DNA of 64,000 nt from Pseudoramibacter porci (GCF_009696145.1 NZ_VUMO01000002.1:1-64000); one strand, 5' to 3'; numbered from the stretch's first letter, positions 31,096 through 41,625 are shown. Made by a program: numbers and translations. Notes: generated by a model from the sequence alone, not told the origin.

Positions 31096-31130
31096 TAAAA
31101 AAAGACCAAAGTCCGAAGACTTCAGTCTTT
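31096..31130 (-). terminator. Intrinsic terminator of the alpha operon
   Basis: AAAGAC-AAGTC and GACTT-GTCTTT (31101-31130) form a two-part stem with a 4-nt loop, followed by seven T on the minus strand. Confidence 0.92.
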
Positions 31131-31153
31131 ATCTTTAAGCATACGCAGGTGGC

Positions 31154-31495
31154 TTAGACCAATTCGATGATGGCCACTTCCGCTGCATCGCCGCGGCGCG
31201 GTCCCATCTTGTAGATCCGTGTGTAGCCGCCGTTGCGGTCTGCGTATTTCGGTGCGATTTCTTCAAAAAGCTGTGTGACTACATCTTCGCTTGTGATGTA
31301 AGCCAGCGCCTGTCTTCTTGCGTGTAAATCGCCGCGTTTTCCCAATGTTACCATTTTTTCAGCCATTCTTCTGACTTCTTTTGCGCGGTGCAGTGTCGTC
31401 TGGATACGACCCTGTTCCAGAAGTGCAGTGGTTAAATTTCTGAGCATGGCTTTTCTTTGGGCGGATGTTCTTCCCAGTTTTCTGTAACCAGCCAT
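31154..31495 (-). CDS. rplQ: 50S ribosomal protein L17
   Basis: A 113-residue protein near the nascent-chain exit. The N-terminus [20 protein letters not shown] is the family signature; the C-terminus carries [20 protein letters not shown]. It is last in the alpha operon, 4 bp after rpoA, and is followed by a strong terminator. Length is normal. Confidence 0.97.
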   Translation of the reverse strand: MAGYRKLGRTSAQRKAMLRNLTTALLEQGRIQTTLHRAKEVRRMAEKMVTLGKRGDLHARRQALAYITSEDVVTQLFEEIAPKYADRNGGYTRIYKMGPRRGDAAEVAIIELV

Positions 31496-31499
31496 TCTA

Positions 31500-32456
31500 T
31501 TACTCCTTCGTTTTATCTTCCTGACTCAGCGACAGGCCCATTTCAGCAAGTTTGCGTTTGATTTCATTCAAAGACTTGCGTCCGAGGTTGCGGACCTTCA
31601 TCATGTCTTCTTCCGTTTTCTGAGTCAATTTTTCAACTGTATCGATATTTGCCCGTCTCAGGCAGTTGCTCGAACGGACGGAAAGTTCCAATTCTTCAAT
31701 GGACATTTCTTTAATCCGTTCTTTTTCGTTTTCTTCACGTTCGACCATGGTTTCGACATGTTCAGCTTCTTCGGTTAAATCGATGAAGAGCTTCAGATGG
31801 TCGTTCATGACCTTTGCAGAAAGCGACAATGCTTCTTCCGGCGTCATCGTCCCGTCTGTCCAAATTTCGAGCGTCAATTTATCGAAGTCTGTGACCTGAC
31901 CGACACGGGTATCTTCAACCCGGAAAATAACCTTTCTGATCGGTGAGAAAATTGAATCCATCGGCAGTGTGCCAATAGGCATTCCGTCGTACTTATTCTT
32001 TTCAGACGGTCTGTAGCCCCGGCCCTTTTCCAGCTTCATTTCCATGTTGAGGACAGCGTCGTTGGCCATTGTACAGATGTGCATATCCGGATTGATGATT
32101 TCCACTTCCGGTCCGCAGATGATATCGGCAGCGGTAATTTCGCCTTCACCCTGCGCTTCAATACGGATGATCTGCGGCTCGTCGGTGTACATCTTCGCAC
32201 ACAGACCTTTGAGATTCAGCAGAATTTCAATAACATCTTCTCTAATGCCTTCAATCGTCGAAAATTCGTGACGAACATCATTAATCTTGACAGAAGTAAT
32301 GGCAACGCCGGGGAGCGAGGAAAGCATGATTCGTCTCAGGCTGTTGCCGAGCGTGGTGCCGTATCCACGTTCAAGAGGTTCGACTGTGTATTTGCCGTAA
32401 GTATTATCTTCGGATCTATCAACATTCTTAATGATTGGCTTTTCGAATTCGATCAT
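31500..32456 (-). CDS. rpoA: RNA polymerase alpha subunit
   Basis: A 318-residue subunit. The N-terminal dimerisation domain has [20 protein letters not shown] near residue 26. After a linker rich in Glu (about 225-245) the C-terminal domain (about 250-310) has [20 protein letters not shown] and [16 protein letters not shown], which bind UP elements and activators. It lies between rpsD and rplQ, the standard alpha-operon order. Confidence 0.98.
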   Translation of the reverse strand: MIEFEKPIIKNVDRSEDNTYGKYTVEPLERGYGTTLGNSLRRIMLSSLPGVAITSVKINDVRHEFSTIEGIREDVIEILLNLKGLCAKMYTDEPQIIRIEAQGEGEITAADIICGPEVEIINPDMHICTMANDAVLNMEMKLEKGRGYRPSEKNKYDGMPIGTLPMDSIFSPIRKVIFRVEDTRVGQVTDFDKLTLEIWTDGTMTPEEALSLSAKVMNDHLKLFIDLTEEAEHVETMVEREENEKERIKEMSIEELELSVRSSNCLRRANIDTVEKLTQKTEEDMMKVRNLGRKSLNEIKRKLAEMGLSLSQEDKTKE

Positions 32457-32522
32457 ATAATCGATACCCTCCTAAAATATAAACAAGACTCCAAAACACG
32501 AGGGTTCCAATACGGCCCTTGA

Positions 32523-33152
32523 TTACTTGGAATACAATTCGACGATGAGATGTTCTGCAATTTCAATATCGATATCTTCACGGGTCGGTTTGCCGACAAC
32601 TTTACCTGCCAGTTTGTCGAAATCGACCGTCAACCATTGAACAATTGCTCTGTTTTCTGTTGCTTCGATGATGTCCTTGAATTTTGTAGACTTTTTGCTG
32701 CCGTCTGCAACTGCGATTTCGTCGCCAACCTTAATTTCGTAGGAAGGCACATTGACGCGCTTGCCGTTAACAGTGAAGTGTCCGTGGAGAACCAGCTGTC
32801 TTGCTTCCTTGCGGGAGGTTGCCAGTCCCAGACGATAAACGACATTGTCCAGTCTTTCTTCGAGTAAGAATAACAAGTTGTCCCCTGTAATTCCCTGCTG
32901 TTTTTCAGCAACATCAAAATAGTGTCTGAACTGTTTTTCCAGAACACCGTAAATTCTTTTAACTTTCTGTTTTTCACGAAGCTGCATGCCGTATTCGGAA
33001 AGCTTCGCGCGGCGTTTACCAGCGGCACCTGGCGGTGTCGGGCGCTTGTCAAAAGCACATTTGTCTTTTGAATAGCATCTTTCGCCTTTTAAATATAATT
33101 TCATGCCTTCGCGTCTGCATTGACGGCATGAAGCTTCTGTATATCTCGCCAT
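32523..33152 (-). CDS. rpsD: 30S ribosomal protein S4 (zinc-type)
   Basis: A 209-residue primary 16S binder. The N-terminus holds four cysteines (CRQC at 9-12, then two near 26 and 31), the zinc-binding form of S4. The S4 RNA-binding domain is [20 protein letters not shown] through [19 protein letters not shown]. It lies 17 bp after rpsK. S4 represses alpha-operon translation in many bacteria; no such leader structure was sought in detail here. Confidence 0.97.
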   Translation of the reverse strand: MARYTEASCRQCRREGMKLYLKGERCYSKDKCAFDKRPTPPGAAGKRRAKLSEYGMQLREKQKVKRIYGVLEKQFRHYFDVAEKQQGITGDNLLFLLEERLDNVVYRLGLATSRKEARQLVLHGHFTVNGKRVNVPSYEIKVGDEIAVADGSKKSTKFKDIIEATENRAIVQWLTVDFDKLAGKVVGKPTREDIDIEIAEHLIVELYSK

Positions 33153-33169
33153 ACTCTATATACCTCCAA

Positions 33170-33559
33170 TCAGACTCTTCTGCGTTTCGGCGGGCGGCAG
33201 CCGTTGTGCGGAATCGGCGTGACGTCGCGAATTACGGTAATTTCAAGACCAGCTGCCTGAAGGGCTCTGATCGCCGCTTCACGTCCGGAGCCAGGTCCTT
33301 TAACATTAACTTCAACGCTTCTCAGGCCGTGTTCCATCGCTAATTTTGCGGCTTGTTCGCTGGCCATCTGTGCGGCAAACGGGGTGCTCTTCTTAGAACC
33401 TCTGAAACCCATTTCCCCAGCGGAAGCCCATGAAAGCGCGTTGCCTGCGTTGTCTGTGATTGTTACGATTGTATTGTTAAAAGAAGATTGAATGTGTACT
33501 TGACCGCGTTCAACATTCTTTTTGATCTTTCTCTTTTTAGATCTAACAGCCTTAGCCAA
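33170..33559 (-). CDS. rpsK: 30S ribosomal protein S11
   Basis: A 129-residue protein of the 30S platform. Signatures are [20 protein letters not shown] and the C-terminal [17 protein letters not shown]. The region [14 protein letters not shown] is also conserved. It lies 14 bp after rpsM and 17 bp before rpsD. Length is normal. Confidence 0.97.
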   Translation of the reverse strand: MAKAVRSKKRKIKKNVERGQVHIQSSFNNTIVTITDNAGNALSWASAGEMGFRGSKKSTPFAAQMASEQAAKLAMEHGLRSVEVNVKGPGSGREAAIRALQAAGLEITVIRDVTPIPHNGCRPPKRRRV

Positions 33560-33573
33560 TTTTCAACCTCCTA

Positions 33574-33948
33574 TTATGCGTCTTTCTTAGAACGGCCAAC
33601 AGTCTTCTTCGGTCCTTTGCGGGTTCTTGCGTTGGTTTTAGAACGCTGTCCGCGAACCGGCAGGCCGCGACGATGTCTCATACCGCGGTATGATCCGATT
33701 TCGATCAGTCGTTTGATGTTCAAGTTCACTTCTCGGCGAAGGTCACCTTCAACGGTGTATTTTTCATCGAGAATGTTACGGAGAGCACCAACTTCAGCTT
33801 CGGTTAAATCCTTGACTCTTGTGTTTGGGTCAATGTTGACTTCCTGAAGAATCTGCTTTGAAGTTGCTCTTCCAATGCCATAGATGTAAGTCAAGCCGAC
33901 TTCTACACGCTTGTCGCGCGGTAAGTCAACTCCGGCAATTCTTGCCAT
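33574..33948 (-). CDS. rpsM: 30S ribosomal protein S13
   Basis: A 124-residue protein of the 30S head contacting tRNA and forming bridge B1. It begins [20 protein letters not shown] and has the signature [20 protein letters not shown] before a basic tail. The start at 33948 is fixed by AGGAGG upstream; an extension of 29 codons would use the leader. The 183-bp gap to rpmJ is unusually long for this operon. Confidence 0.97.
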   Translation of the reverse strand: MARIAGVDLPRDKRVEVGLTYIYGIGRATSKQILQEVNIDPNTRVKDLTEAEVGALRNILDEKYTVEGDLRREVNLNIKRLIEIGSYRGMRHRRGLPVRGQRSKTNARTRKGPKKTVGRSKKDA

Positions 33949-34131
33949 AAGTAGTTTACCTCCTAAATCATGTGTAAATATGATCTGAGCTGCGAAGTGA
34001 CAATAACAGCCCATGTCCGTCGGATCTGATTCCATTTTCAGGTAATACGGTGATGGATCCGAACCTCATTTATCAAAAATGTGTTGACAGCCGCTTCCAC
34101 ATTGATGATCAAAAAAATGGTTTGGCTTCGA
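33949..34131 (-). other. 183-bp gap between rpmJ and rpsM with a hairpin
   Basis: No gene is visible. GGATC and GATCC (about 34019-34060) can pair around a long loop. AGGAGG for rpsM lies at its end. No consensus promoter or terminator was found. Confidence 0.4.
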
Positions 34132-34245
34132 TTAGCCTTGTCTTTGTTTGTGCTTCGGGTTTTCGCAAATCACCATGACTTTGCCATGACGTTTGATAAC
34201 TTTGCATTTTTCGCACATCGGTTTTACAGATGGTCTGACTTTCAT
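34132..34245 (-). CDS. rpmJ: 50S ribosomal protein L36 (zinc-type)
   Basis: A 37-residue protein, [18 protein letters not shown] continuing [19 protein letters not shown]. Cys11, Cys14, Cys27 and His32 make the zinc site of the Zn-binding (C+) form. GGAGAATATC precedes the ATG. It lies between infA and rpsM as in most Firmicutes. Confidence 0.96.
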   Translation of the reverse strand: MKVRPSVKPMCEKCKVIKRHGKVMVICENPKHKQRQG

Positions 34246-34267
34246 GATATTCTCCTTATTTGTTTGA

Positions 34268-34495
34268 TTATGACCGGCCTTTACCGCGCCACACAATGCG
34301 GCCACGGTCTAAATCGTACGGAGAAAGTTCCAGAGTAACTTCATCCCCCGGCAAAATGCGGATGTAATTCATACGCAGTTTCCCAGAAATATGTGCTGTG
34401 ACCATATGTCCGTTTTCCAGTTCAACTTTGAACACCGTATTCGGCAGCGCTTCAACAACTCTGCCTTTCAATTCGATCACATTCTTTTTCGACAA
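34268..34495 (-). CDS. infA: Translation initiation factor IF-1
   Basis: A 75-residue OB-fold factor that occupies the 30S A site. The sequence runs [20 protein letters not shown] and [20 protein letters not shown] to [11 protein letters not shown], all standard. The start is TTG at 34495: GGAGG lies 7 nt upstream, while an earlier ATG would need a non-conserved extension. It overlaps the KOW-protein gene by 19 bp. Confidence 0.95.
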   Translation of the reverse strand: MSKKNVIELKGRVVEALPNTVFKVELENGHMVTAHISGKLRMNYIRILPGDEVTLELSPYDLDRGRIVWRGKGRS

Positions 34496-34815
34496 AGTGT
34501 ATCCTCCTTCGTTTCTGTGTCGTCCCATTTAGAATGATGCTGGCCATCCTGCTGATAAGCTGAAAGTGCCTTTCTGATTTCAGCATTTTGCACTTTTTGA
34601 CCTGATAACAGCCTATCTTTTATATGATACAGGACTTTATTCGTTTTTGCAAGATGTTTTATTTTTTTCTTTTTCGGCGATGCAATCTTGCGCAAATCGC
34701 CGTCGCACAACGCAACATGATCGCCATCGAGTATCCCAACGACGATCATGAATCTGCCTTTATCTCTTCCCGCTTTTGACCGGACAATTTGTCCGATCTC
34801 AATTTGTTTACTCAT
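34477..34815 (-). CDS. KOW-domain RNA-binding protein (L14e/L27e-like)
   Basis: A 112-residue basic protein. The N-terminal half is a KOW domain ([20 protein letters not shown] with the conserved Gly near residue 20), resembling archaeal/eukaryotic L14e. The KKKKIKHL stretch and a polar tail follow. It occurs next to infA and map in many Clostridia, which suggests a ribosome-linked role; its exact function is unknown. The tail overlaps infA by 19 bp. Confidence 0.8.
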   Translation of the reverse strand: MSKQIEIGQIVRSKAGRDKGRFMIVVGILDGDHVALCDGDLRKIASPKKKKIKHLAKTNKVLYHIKDRLLSGQKVQNAEIRKALSAYQQDGQHHSKWDDTETKEDTLCRKRM

Positions 34816-34829
34816 AAAATTAATTGTAA

Positions 34830-35585
34830 TTAATCTTCGACCAATGTCAGAATTTCCGGTGCGCCTTCTCCTGTGATCCAGATGGTGTTTTCGTAGTGGG
34901 CGGCGAGCTTGCCGTCATTGGTTACAACCGTCCAGTCGTTGTCCAGCGTGTGAACATCGTATGTGCCGACGTTCACCATCGGTTCCACAGCCAAGGTCAT
35001 GTTTTTGAGAAGTCTCGGACCGTGTCCCGGCTTGCCGTAATTTGGAATCGGCGGATCTTCGTGCATTTCACGGCCGATTCCATGCCCGACATAATCGCGC
35101 ACAACAGAGAAGCCGGCAGCTTCCGCCACTTCCTGTACGGCGTGGCCGATGTCGGAGAGGCGATTGCCAACGTGTGCCTGTTTAATGCCTGTGAAAAAGG
35201 ATTCCCGGGTCACATCGATGAGCTTCTGCGCTTCATCAGAAATTGTCCCGACGCCCCAGGTCCGCGCCGCATCGCCGACATAACCGTCAAGCGTCGCGCC
35301 GAGGTCGATAGAGATGATGTCTCCTTCTTCCAGTACTCGGTCTGACGGAAAGCCATGGACGACTTCTTCGTTAACCGACGCACAAATTGAATACGGGAAT
35401 CCGCCGTACCCCAGAAATGTGGGATATGCGCCGTGATCTCTGAAATATTTTTCCGCGACGTCGTTCAGTTCCATCGTTGTGATGCCGGGCTTAATCATAT
35501 CTCTGAGCAGATTGTGGCATTCGCCGACCAGTCGGCCGGCTGCTTTCATCTTTTCAATTTCCTTGTCATTTTTTATCGTTATCAT
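34830..35585 (-). CDS. map: Methionine aminopeptidase, type I
   Basis: A 251-residue pita-bread metallopeptidase that removes N-terminal Met. Metal ligands are Asp in ISIDLGATLDGY and VGDAART, His in YVGHGIGREMHEDP, Glu in LAVEPMVNVG, and a final Glu in HYENTIWIT. It lies between the KOW protein (14 bp) and adk (52 bp), the usual spc-operon order. No N-terminal zinc-finger extension is present. Confidence 0.97.
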   Translation of the reverse strand: MITIKNDKEIEKMKAAGRLVGECHNLLRDMIKPGITTMELNDVAEKYFRDHGAYPTFLGYGGFPYSICASVNEEVVHGFPSDRVLEEGDIISIDLGATLDGYVGDAARTWGVGTISDEAQKLIDVTRESFFTGIKQAHVGNRLSDIGHAVQEVAEAAGFSVVRDYVGHGIGREMHEDPPIPNYGKPGHGPRLLKNMTLAVEPMVNVGTYDVHTLDNDWTVVTNDGKLAAHYENTIWITGEGAPEILTLVED

Positions 35586-35637
35586 TGTGTCTCACACTTT
35601 CCTGTCGATCTGATTCCGTTTTCAAAGAATCAATCCA

Positions 35638-36279
35638 TTATTTAAGAGCCTTGAAGATCTCATCCGTGACCACATTCACATCCTGATCGCCGTTCACGGT
35701 GACAAGGATGTCTTTGCAGCGGTAATAATCGATCAGCGACGCCGTTTCCTTGTTGTAGACGTCGAGACGATTCTTGACGGTCGCTTCCGTATCGTCTTTG
35801 CGCTGTGTCAGTGCACTGCCGCAGCGGTCACAAATGCCGTCTTTTTTCGGCGGATTAAAGGTGACGTGATAGGATGCGCCGCAGTTGGGGCAGACCCGTC
35901 TGCCGACGATCCTGTCAATCAATTTTTCTTCAGGCACTTCAATTGAGAGGGCAAAATCAAGGGGCTTGCCGGCCTGTTCTGTGAAATCAGACAAAGCGGA
36001 AGCCTGCGCTACCGTTCTCGGAAATCCGTCGAGCAAGTAACCCTTCTGGCAGTCGTCCTTGGAAATGCGGTCTTCAACCAACGCAATGACCAATTCGTCC
36101 GGCACCAGGTTCCCCGCGTCCATATAAGCTTTGGCTTTCTGTCCCAAAGGCGTCTGATTTTTGATATTATCTCTAAACAAGTCGCCCGTGGAAATATGAA
36201 CGATGCTGTATTGATCGGCGATTTTCTTCGCCTGCGTTCCTTTGCCTGCGCCCGGAGGGCCCAATAACACGATTCTCAT
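35638..36279 (-). CDS. adk: Adenylate kinase (zinc-lid type)
   Basis: A 213-residue enzyme interconverting ATP + AMP and 2 ADP. The P-loop is [12 protein letters not shown] at 7-18, and the AMP-binding motif is DGFPRTVAQ near 84. The lid carries CPNCG and CDRCG, the four-Cys zinc site common in Gram-positives. It lies 35 bp after secY and 52 bp before map. Confidence 0.97.
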   Translation of the reverse strand: MRIVLLGPPGAGKGTQAKKIADQYSIVHISTGDLFRDNIKNQTPLGQKAKAYMDAGNLVPDELVIALVEDRISKDDCQKGYLLDGFPRTVAQASALSDFTEQAGKPLDFALSIEVPEEKLIDRIVGRRVCPNCGASYHVTFNPPKKDGICDRCGSALTQRKDDTEATVKNRLDVYNKETASLIDYYRCKDILVTVNGDQDVNVVTDEIFKALK

Positions 36280-36314
36280 TTGATTTCACTCCCCATTTAA
36301 AATTAAAGAATCTC

Positions 36315-37574
36315 TTATTTCAAAAATCCCTGATAATTGCGCATCGTCAGCTGGGATTCAAGCTGTTTCACTGTTTCCAGTGCAACGCCGACGACAATCA
36401 AAAGACTGGTTCCGCCGAACTGCATGTTGACACCCGTGATAAAGTGGCCGACGATAATCGGAATAACCGCGATGATCGCAAGGAAAATCCCACCGAACAA
36501 GGTCAGGCGGTTCATTACCTTCGTAAAGTATTCTACTGTCGGTTTGCCCGGACGGATGCCTGGAACGTAACCACCTTGTTTTTTAATATTGTCGGCAATA
36601 TCGTATGGATTAAAGGTGACTGCTGTGTAGAAATACGTGAACGCCACCGTCAGAACGACATAAAGAATCGTCGTCAACGGCGTACCCCAAGCAAAGTATT
36701 TTGCAAGCCACTGTGTGAATCCTGAATTCGGGAAAAATTGTCCCAAAGTCGCCGGCAAAAGTGTCAGTGAAGAAGCAAAGATGATTGGAATCACGCCAGC
36801 CATATTAACCCGCAGCGGAATGTGCGTATTCTGGCCGCCGTACATCTTTCTGCCAACGACGCGTTTTGCGTACTGAATCGGAATCTTACGCTGTCCTTCT
36901 GTAACTGCAACAACCGCAACCGTCGCCACCACAATGAAGATGATGAGCAGAATCAAGGTGACGATATTCATCGTTCCTACCTGCATGTACTGGTAGATGT
37001 TTTGAATGGCGCTTGGAATGCGGGAAACAATACTGATGAAGATGATCAGGGAGATCCCGTTGCCAATGCCGATTTCTGTAATTTTATCACCAATGTACAT
37101 CAAAAGAACTGTACCGGCTGTGACAATTAAAATAACCGTAAAGATTGTGAAGAATGTTCTTTCAACTAACAGCTGTCTGTATGAAAGTGTCATGCCGAGG
37201 GCCTGAATAACAGCAAGGACGATTGTTAAATAACGTGTATACTGAGCGATTTTTTTACGTCCTTCTTCGCCTTCTTTCTGAAGGCTTTCGAGGGCCGGAA
37301 TGGCAAACACCAGCAAATTCATGATGATTTCCGCATTGATGTACGGCGTAATCCCCATTGCAAAAATGGTGAAGTTTTCAAAGTTCCCACCGGAAATGAT
37401 ATTGAAAAGTCCAAAAAAGTTGTTGCCGCTGACCAGCGAGCTGAGCTGCTGGCTGTCAATGTACGGAACAGGGATGAATGAGCCTAACCGATATACTAAA
37501 AGTAGGAGCAGCGTCATAATAATTTTACGACGCAGCTCCGGTACGCTCCATGCTTTTTTCAGGGTCGCAAGCAT
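36315..37574 (-). CDS. secY: Protein translocase subunit SecY
   Basis: A 419-residue channel subunit with ten predicted membrane helices. Signatures are GITPYINAEIIMNLL (second helix region), NGISLIIFISIVSRIP (helix 4/5), and the C-terminal PGIRPGKPTVEYFTKVMNRL loop. It overlaps rplO by one base (TAATG), so translation is coupled. It forms the secretion pore with SecE/SecG, which are not in this window. Confidence 0.97.
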   Translation of the reverse strand: MLATLKKAWSVPELRRKIIMTLLLLLVYRLGSFIPVPYIDSQQLSSLVSGNNFFGLFNIISGGNFENFTIFAMGITPYINAEIIMNLLVFAIPALESLQKEGEEGRKKIAQYTRYLTIVLAVIQALGMTLSYRQLLVERTFFTIFTVILIVTAGTVLLMYIGDKITEIGIGNGISLIIFISIVSRIPSAIQNIYQYMQVGTMNIVTLILLIIFIVVATVAVVAVTEGQRKIPIQYAKRVVGRKMYGGQNTHIPLRVNMAGVIPIIFASSLTLLPATLGQFFPNSGFTQWLAKYFAWGTPLTTILYVVLTVAFTYFYTAVTFNPYDIADNIKKQGGYVPGIRPGKPTVEYFTKVMNRLTLFGGIFLAIIAVIPIIVGHFITGVNMQFGGTSLLIVVGVALETVKQLESQLTMRNYQGFLK

Positions 37575-38017
37575 TAAATCACCTCGACCTTCCCTCCGGA
37601 GGCCTTGATTTTTTCTTCTGCTGTTTTGCTGACTTTATTCACTTTTACGGTTAAAGGTTTGGTGAGTTCGCCTTCGCCTAAAACCTTGACACCTGATAAT
37701 AATTTTCTAACGAAGCCGTATTCGAGCAACAGTTCCGGTGTCACGACTGTGTTGGCTTCAAATGCGTTCAGTTCGCCGACGTTGACGATGGCGTACTGTT
37801 TCTTAAACTTGTAATTGGAAAAGCCGCGTTTTGGAAGACGTCTTGCCAAAGGCATCTGGCCCCCTTCAAAACCCAGGCGAACGCTGCCGCCTGAACGGGA
37901 TTTCTGACCGTCCTGGCCTCTGCCGCCAGTTTTACCCTGGCCTGTTGCAGTCCCGCGACCTTTTCTCTTCGTGTTTCTTGTAGAACCTTCTGCAGGTCTT
38001 AATGTATTTAACTTCAT
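37574..38017 (-). CDS. rplO: 50S ribosomal protein L15
   Basis: A 147-residue late-assembly protein. The Gly/Arg-rich N-terminal extension ([20 protein letters not shown]) penetrates the 23S core, and [19 protein letters not shown] is the family signature. Its stop overlaps the secY start. It follows rpmD by 12 bp. Confidence 0.97.
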   Translation of the reverse strand: MKLNTLRPAEGSTRNTKRKGRGTATGQGKTGGRGQDGQKSRSGGSVRLGFEGGQMPLARRLPKRGFSNYKFKKQYAIVNVGELNAFEANTVVTPELLLEYGFVRKLLSGVKVLGEGELTKPLTVKVNKVSKTAEEKIKASGGKVEVI

Positions 38018-38029
38018 TCAGAGACCCTC

Positions 38030-38212
38030 CTACGCTTCTTCTTCTACATCGAGCATGAAATCAATTTTGTGAATCATGCCGCGAATCTGAGGTGTATCAT
38101 CATGGGTCACCGTCTGACCGATCTTGCGCAGACCCAGAGCCTTAACAGTTGCGCGCTGTCTCTGGTTGCGGCCGATCATGCTTTTTTTCAACGTAATGTT
38201 TAATTTCGCCAT
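38030..38212 (-). CDS. rpmD: 50S ribosomal protein L30
   Basis: A 60-residue protein, [20 protein letters not shown] then [20 protein letters not shown], the full L30 pattern. The start at 38212 is chosen over an in-frame ATG 18 codons upstream, which lies inside rpsE and would add non-conserved sequence. It lies 10 bp after rpsE. Confidence 0.96.
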   Translation of the reverse strand: MAKLNITLKKSMIGRNQRQRATVKALGLRKIGQTVTHDDTPQIRGMIHKIDFMLDVEEEA

Positions 38213-38222
38213 GATAGTCCTC

Positions 38223-38729
38223 CTAGCCGAGAATTTCTTCTGGTTTCTTGCCGCGTTTTGCCGCAACCTGTTCGACAGTCGTCAGTCTAGACAGACCTTC
38301 CATGGTTGCGATGACAACGTTGTGCGGATTGTGTGTACCAAGGCATTTGGTACGGATATCTTTGATCCCAGCCAATTCGCACACGGCACGGACAGGACCG
38401 CCGGCGATAACACCGGTACCGGCTGCAGCAGGTTTGAGCAGGACGCTGCCTGCACCCTTCTGACCGAGCACCTGATGCGGAATCGTCGTGCCAACCAATG
38501 GCACCTTGATCAAATTCTTCTTCGCCGCGTCAATCCCCTTACGGATTGCGTCAGGAATTTCAACTGCTTTACCGGTGCCGATCCCGACCAGGCCATTGCC
38601 GTCGCCGACAACAACGAGGCAGCTGAAGCGCATGTTGCGCCCGCCTTTGACGGTTTTGCTGACACGGTTGATTTCAACGACTCTGTCCTGAAGTTCGATA
38701 CCAGATGCGTCAATAATATTTCTTTTCAT
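38223..38729 (-). CDS. rpsE: 30S ribosomal protein S5
   Basis: A 168-residue protein of the decoding region. It has the double-stranded RNA-binding fold start [20 protein letters not shown] and the glycine-rich [20 protein letters not shown]. The C-terminal [12 protein letters not shown] is conserved. It lies between rplR and rpmD in standard spc order. Length is normal. Confidence 0.97.
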   Translation of the reverse strand: MKRNIIDASGIELQDRVVEINRVSKTVKGGRNMRFSCLVVVGDGNGLVGIGTGKAVEIPDAIRKGIDAAKKNLIKVPLVGTTIPHQVLGQKGAGSVLLKPAAAGTGVIAGGPVRAVCELAGIKDIRTKCLGTHNPHNVVIATMEGLSRLTTVEQVAAKRGKKPEEILG

Positions 38730-38745
38730 TAACAGACCCTCTTCT

Positions 38746-39114
38746 TTAGAATTTCAAGCCAGCTTCGCGGGCAGCTTCAGCCAATTCCTTGACACGGCCA
38801 GTGTAAATGTAGCCCCCTCTGTCAAAGACGACGTTCGTGATACCAGCATCGAGTGCTTTTTTCGCGACAGCTTCGCCAACTGCTTTAGCAGCGTTTTTGT
38901 CTCCGCCATGTTCTACGGCATTTTTGATGTCAGCTTCAACGGTTGAAGCGGCAACCAGTGTTTTGCCTTCAACATCGTCAATAACCTGAGCGTAAATGTG
39001 CTTGTTGCTTCTGAATACGCAGAGGCGCGGACGTTCTGCTGTTCCGGAGATTTTGCGGCGTACACGCAGGTGTCTGTTCTGGCGTACCTTATTTTTATCT
39101 TTTTTCTTAATCAT
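38746..39114 (-). CDS. rplR: 50S ribosomal protein L18
   Basis: A 122-residue 5S rRNA-binding protein. Conserved stretches are [20 protein letters not shown] and [12 protein letters not shown], ending [20 protein letters not shown]. The basic N-terminus binds RNA. It follows rplF by 54 bp and precedes rpsE by 16 bp. Confidence 0.97.
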   Translation of the reverse strand: MIKKKDKNKVRQNRHLRVRRKISGTAERPRLCVFRSNKHIYAQVIDDVEGKTLVAASTVEADIKNAVEHGGDKNAAKAVGEAVAKKALDAGITNVVFDRGGYIYTGRVKELAEAAREAGLKF

Positions 39115-39168
39115 TTGTGATCCTTTCTCTTACCCTGTGGAGATAGTCTCAATCGATCAACCGATCAA

Positions 39169-39702
39169 TTAGCCGGTCTTCCCGACCTTACGTCTGATGT
39201 GTTCATCAGCGTACTTGATACCATGCCCCTTGTAAGGTTCAGGCGGTCTCTTGGAGCGGACCAGCGCAGCGTAGGCGCCGACTGCTTCCTTGTCGATCCC
39301 GGATACGATGACGGTGTTCGGACCGTCGGTTTTGGTTTCGATTCCTTCCGGATCTTCCATTTCAACAGGATGGGAGTAGCCCAGGTTCATGACCAGTTTG
39401 TTGCCCTGTTTCTGTGCTCTCCAACCAACCCCGCTGATTTCCATTTTCTTTTCAAATCCCTGGCTAACGCCGACGACCATGTTGTGGATCAGCGCTCTCG
39501 TTGTGCCGTGGATCGATCTATGGAATTTGTCGTCAGATGGTCTGGTGACAATGATTTCGTTATCTTCCTGTTTCGCTGTGATGTCTGGATGTAATTCGCG
39601 GGTTAAGGTGCCCTTCGGTCCTTTAACGGTGATGACGTGACCGTCGAATTTAACTTCGACACCGTCTGGAATTACAACCGGTGCATTCCCGATTCTTGAC
39701 AT
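39169..39702 (-). CDS. rplF: 50S ribosomal protein L6
   Basis: A 177-residue protein near the factor-binding site. It begins [19 protein letters not shown] and ends with the L6 signature [20 protein letters not shown]. Two similar domains are visible, the second starting near [17 protein letters not shown]. Standard position between rpsH and rplR. Confidence 0.97.
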   Translation of the reverse strand: MSRIGNAPVVIPDGVEVKFDGHVITVKGPKGTLTRELHPDITAKQEDNEIIVTRPSDDKFHRSIHGTTRALIHNMVVGVSQGFEKKMEISGVGWRAQKQGNKLVMNLGYSHPVEMEDPEGIETKTDGPNTVIVSGIDKEAVGAYAALVRSKRPPEPYKGHGIKYADEHIRRKVGKTG

Positions 39703-39722
39703 AATTTCCTCCTCAGATACGC

Positions 39723-40121
39723 TTACCAGACGTAGCAGACAACTTCTCCGCCGACGCCTGCTTTTCTGGCTTCTTTATCCGTGATCACGCCTTTGGATGT
39801 CGACATGATGGCAACACCCAAGCCATTTAATACCTTCGGCACATCTTCTTTTCCGACGTAAATGCGCAGACCCGGTTTGGAAATGCGCTTCAGTCCTGCA
39901 ATAACACGGCTCTTGTCTTCGCCGTATTTCAATGTGACTTTGATATTCCCCTGATTGCCATTATCAATTGTTTCGTATTTTTCGATATAGCCTTCATCGA
40001 GGAGAATTTTAAGAATAGCCTTTTTTTCTTTCGATGCCGGGATTTCGACAGACGCATGGCCTGCGGTATTGGCATTTCTGATTCTCGTGAGCATATCTGC
40101 GATTGGATCAGTCATTGACAT
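39723..40121 (-). CDS. rpsH: 30S ribosomal protein S8
   Basis: A 132-residue primary 16S binder of the central domain. It starts [20 protein letters not shown] and ends with the signature [20 protein letters not shown]. The first of two close ATGs is taken because GGAGG lies 7 nt before it. It lies 28 bp after rpsN. S8 is the spc-operon autoregulator in some bacteria. Confidence 0.97.
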   Translation of the reverse strand: MSMTDPIADMLTRIRNANTAGHASVEIPASKEKKAILKILLDEGYIEKYETIDNGNQGNIKVTLKYGEDKSRVIAGLKRISKPGLRIYVGKEDVPKVLNGLGVAIMSTSKGVITDKEARKAGVGGEVVCYVW

Positions 40122-40149
40122 GCTTGTTCCTCCTTGTTCTAAATCCGTA

Positions 40150-40335
40150 TTACCAGCTGGCTTTGCGAACGCCTGGAATTTCTCCCTTGTAGGCTAATTC
40201 TCTGAAGCAGATTCTGCAAATCCCGTATTTTCTCAAATAACCGTGCGGTCTACCGCAAATACGGCAGCGATTGTATTCTCTTGTCGAATACTTCTGCTTG
40301 CGCTGCTGTTTCATCTTCATTGATGTTTTTGCCAT
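40150..40335 (-). CDS. rpsN: 30S ribosomal protein S14, zinc-binding type
   Basis: A 61-residue short S14 (type Z). CRICG and CRICF supply the four zinc ligands; the rest ([19 protein letters not shown], ending [11 protein letters not shown]) is standard. The short zinc form is the usual housekeeping version in Firmicutes. It lies between rplE (11 bp) and rpsH (28 bp). Confidence 0.97.
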   Translation of the reverse strand: MAKTSMKMKQQRKQKYSTREYNRCRICGRPHGYLRKYGICRICFRELAYKGEIPGVRKASW

Positions 40336-40346
40336 GAATGATTCTC

Positions 40347-40886
40347 CTATCTTTCAAAAGGCAAGCCAAGCTGTGCCAACAATTCGTGTGCTTCTTCGTC
40401 AGTCTGCGCTGTTGTGACGAACATGATGTCCATCCCGCGGACGGCTTCAACTTTATCGTATTCGATTTCCGGGAAGATGAGCTGTTCGCGAATCCCGAAA
40501 GCGTAGTTGCCGCGGCCATCGAATGAATGATTATTCAGACCGTGGAAGTCGCGGACACGCGGAAGCGCGATGTTGAAGAGCTTATCACAGAATTCGTACA
40601 TTCTGTCTGCACGCAGGGTAACCTTTGCGCCGACGCTCTGGCCTTCACGAACTTTAAAGTTTGCAACGGATTTTTTAGCCTTGGTCACAATTGGATGCTG
40701 TCCGCTGATGATGCTCATATCATTGACCGCTGCTTCGAGCAGCTTGGAATTATCTTTGCAATCGCCGAGACCCATGTTGATCACGACTTTAACCAGTTTT
40801 GGAACCTGCATCGGATTTTTGTAGCCGAATTTTTCCTTCAGTGCTGGAACGGCTTCATTCACATATTTATCTTTCAGTCTTGTCAT
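40347..40886 (-). CDS. rplE: 50S ribosomal protein L5
   Basis: A 179-residue 5S rRNA-binding protein forming the central protuberance and bridge B1b. Signatures are [20 protein letters not shown] near residue 32 and RVREGQ-type loops, with [20 protein letters not shown]. It follows rplX by 14 bp. Length is normal. Confidence 0.97.
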   Translation of the reverse strand: MTRLKDKYVNEAVPALKEKFGYKNPMQVPKLVKVVINMGLGDCKDNSKLLEAAVNDMSIISGQHPIVTKAKKSVANFKVREGQSVGAKVTLRADRMYEFCDKLFNIALPRVRDFHGLNNHSFDGRGNYAFGIREQLIFPEIEYDKVEAVRGMDIMFVTTAQTDEEAHELLAQLGLPFER

Positions 40887-40900
40887 TGTTAACTCCCCTA

Positions 40901-41224
40901 TTAATCAAGTTCCGTGCCGCATTTTTTACATACACAGACTTTGGAGCCATCTTCGTTGACTTTGATTCCAGTGCGCACGCCTCTGCCGCATTTTTCGCAG
41001 TAAAGCAGTACGTTGGAGGCGTCGATAAAGCCTTCCTGTTTGACAATGCTGCCCTGCTGCATTGCCTGATTCGGTTTCTTGTGTTTGGTCTGAATGTTGA
41101 CCCCTTCGACTTTAACGCGGGCGTTTTCGAAATCAACTGCAATGACTTTGCCTGTTTTGCCGAGATCTTTACCGGAAATAACTTGAACGTTATCTCCTGT
41201 TTTTACATGTAATTTTCTTGTCAT
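40901..41224 (-). CDS. rplX: 50S ribosomal protein L24
   Basis: A 107-residue assembly initiator. A KOW motif ([20 protein letters not shown]) is at the N-terminus; [15 protein letters not shown] follows. The C-terminus has CEKCG and CKKCG, a zinc-ribbon form seen in several Clostridia. It lies between rplN (12 bp) and rplE (14 bp). Confidence 0.97.
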   Translation of the reverse strand: MTRKLHVKTGDNVQVISGKDLGKTGKVIAVDFENARVKVEGVNIQTKHKKPNQAMQQGSIVKQEGFIDASNVLLYCEKCGRGVRTGIKVNEDGSKVCVCKKCGTELD

Positions 41225-41236
41225 CTGGAAACCTCC

Positions 41237-41605
41237 TTAAATTACTTCAGGAGCCAAAGACACGATTCTCATGTATTTCTTATCGCGTAATTCTCTGGCA
41301 ACAGGCCCGAAAATACGGGTTCCACGCGGGTTCTTATCGTCGTTGATCAGAACAGCAGCGTTCTGATCGAATTTAATGTAAGAACCGTCGTTACGGCGGA
41401 CACCGCGTTTTGAACGAACAACCACAGCCTTGACAACGTCACCTTTTTTGACGTCGCCGCCTGGGCTCGCACTTTTAACTGAAGCGACAATGACATCTCC
41501 GATATTGGCATAACGTCTGCCAGAACCACCGAGTACACGGATGCAGAGCAATTCCTTTGCACCAGTGTTATCAGCGACTTTCAATCTTGTTTCTTGTTGA
41601 ATCAT
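41237..41605 (-). CDS. rplN: 50S ribosomal protein L14
   Basis: A 122-residue subunit-interface protein. It begins [20 protein letters not shown] and has the signature [20 protein letters not shown] and [20 protein letters not shown]. It lies 20 bp after rpsQ in standard order. The RsfS-binding face is intact by eye. Confidence 0.97.
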   Translation of the reverse strand: MIQQETRLKVADNTGAKELLCIRVLGGSGRRYANIGDVIVASVKSASPGGDVKKGDVVKAVVVRSKRGVRRNDGSYIKFDQNAAVLINDDKNPRGTRIFGPVARELRDKKYMRIVSLAPEVI

Positions 41606-41625
41606 CTCTGATACCTCCGTAGTAA

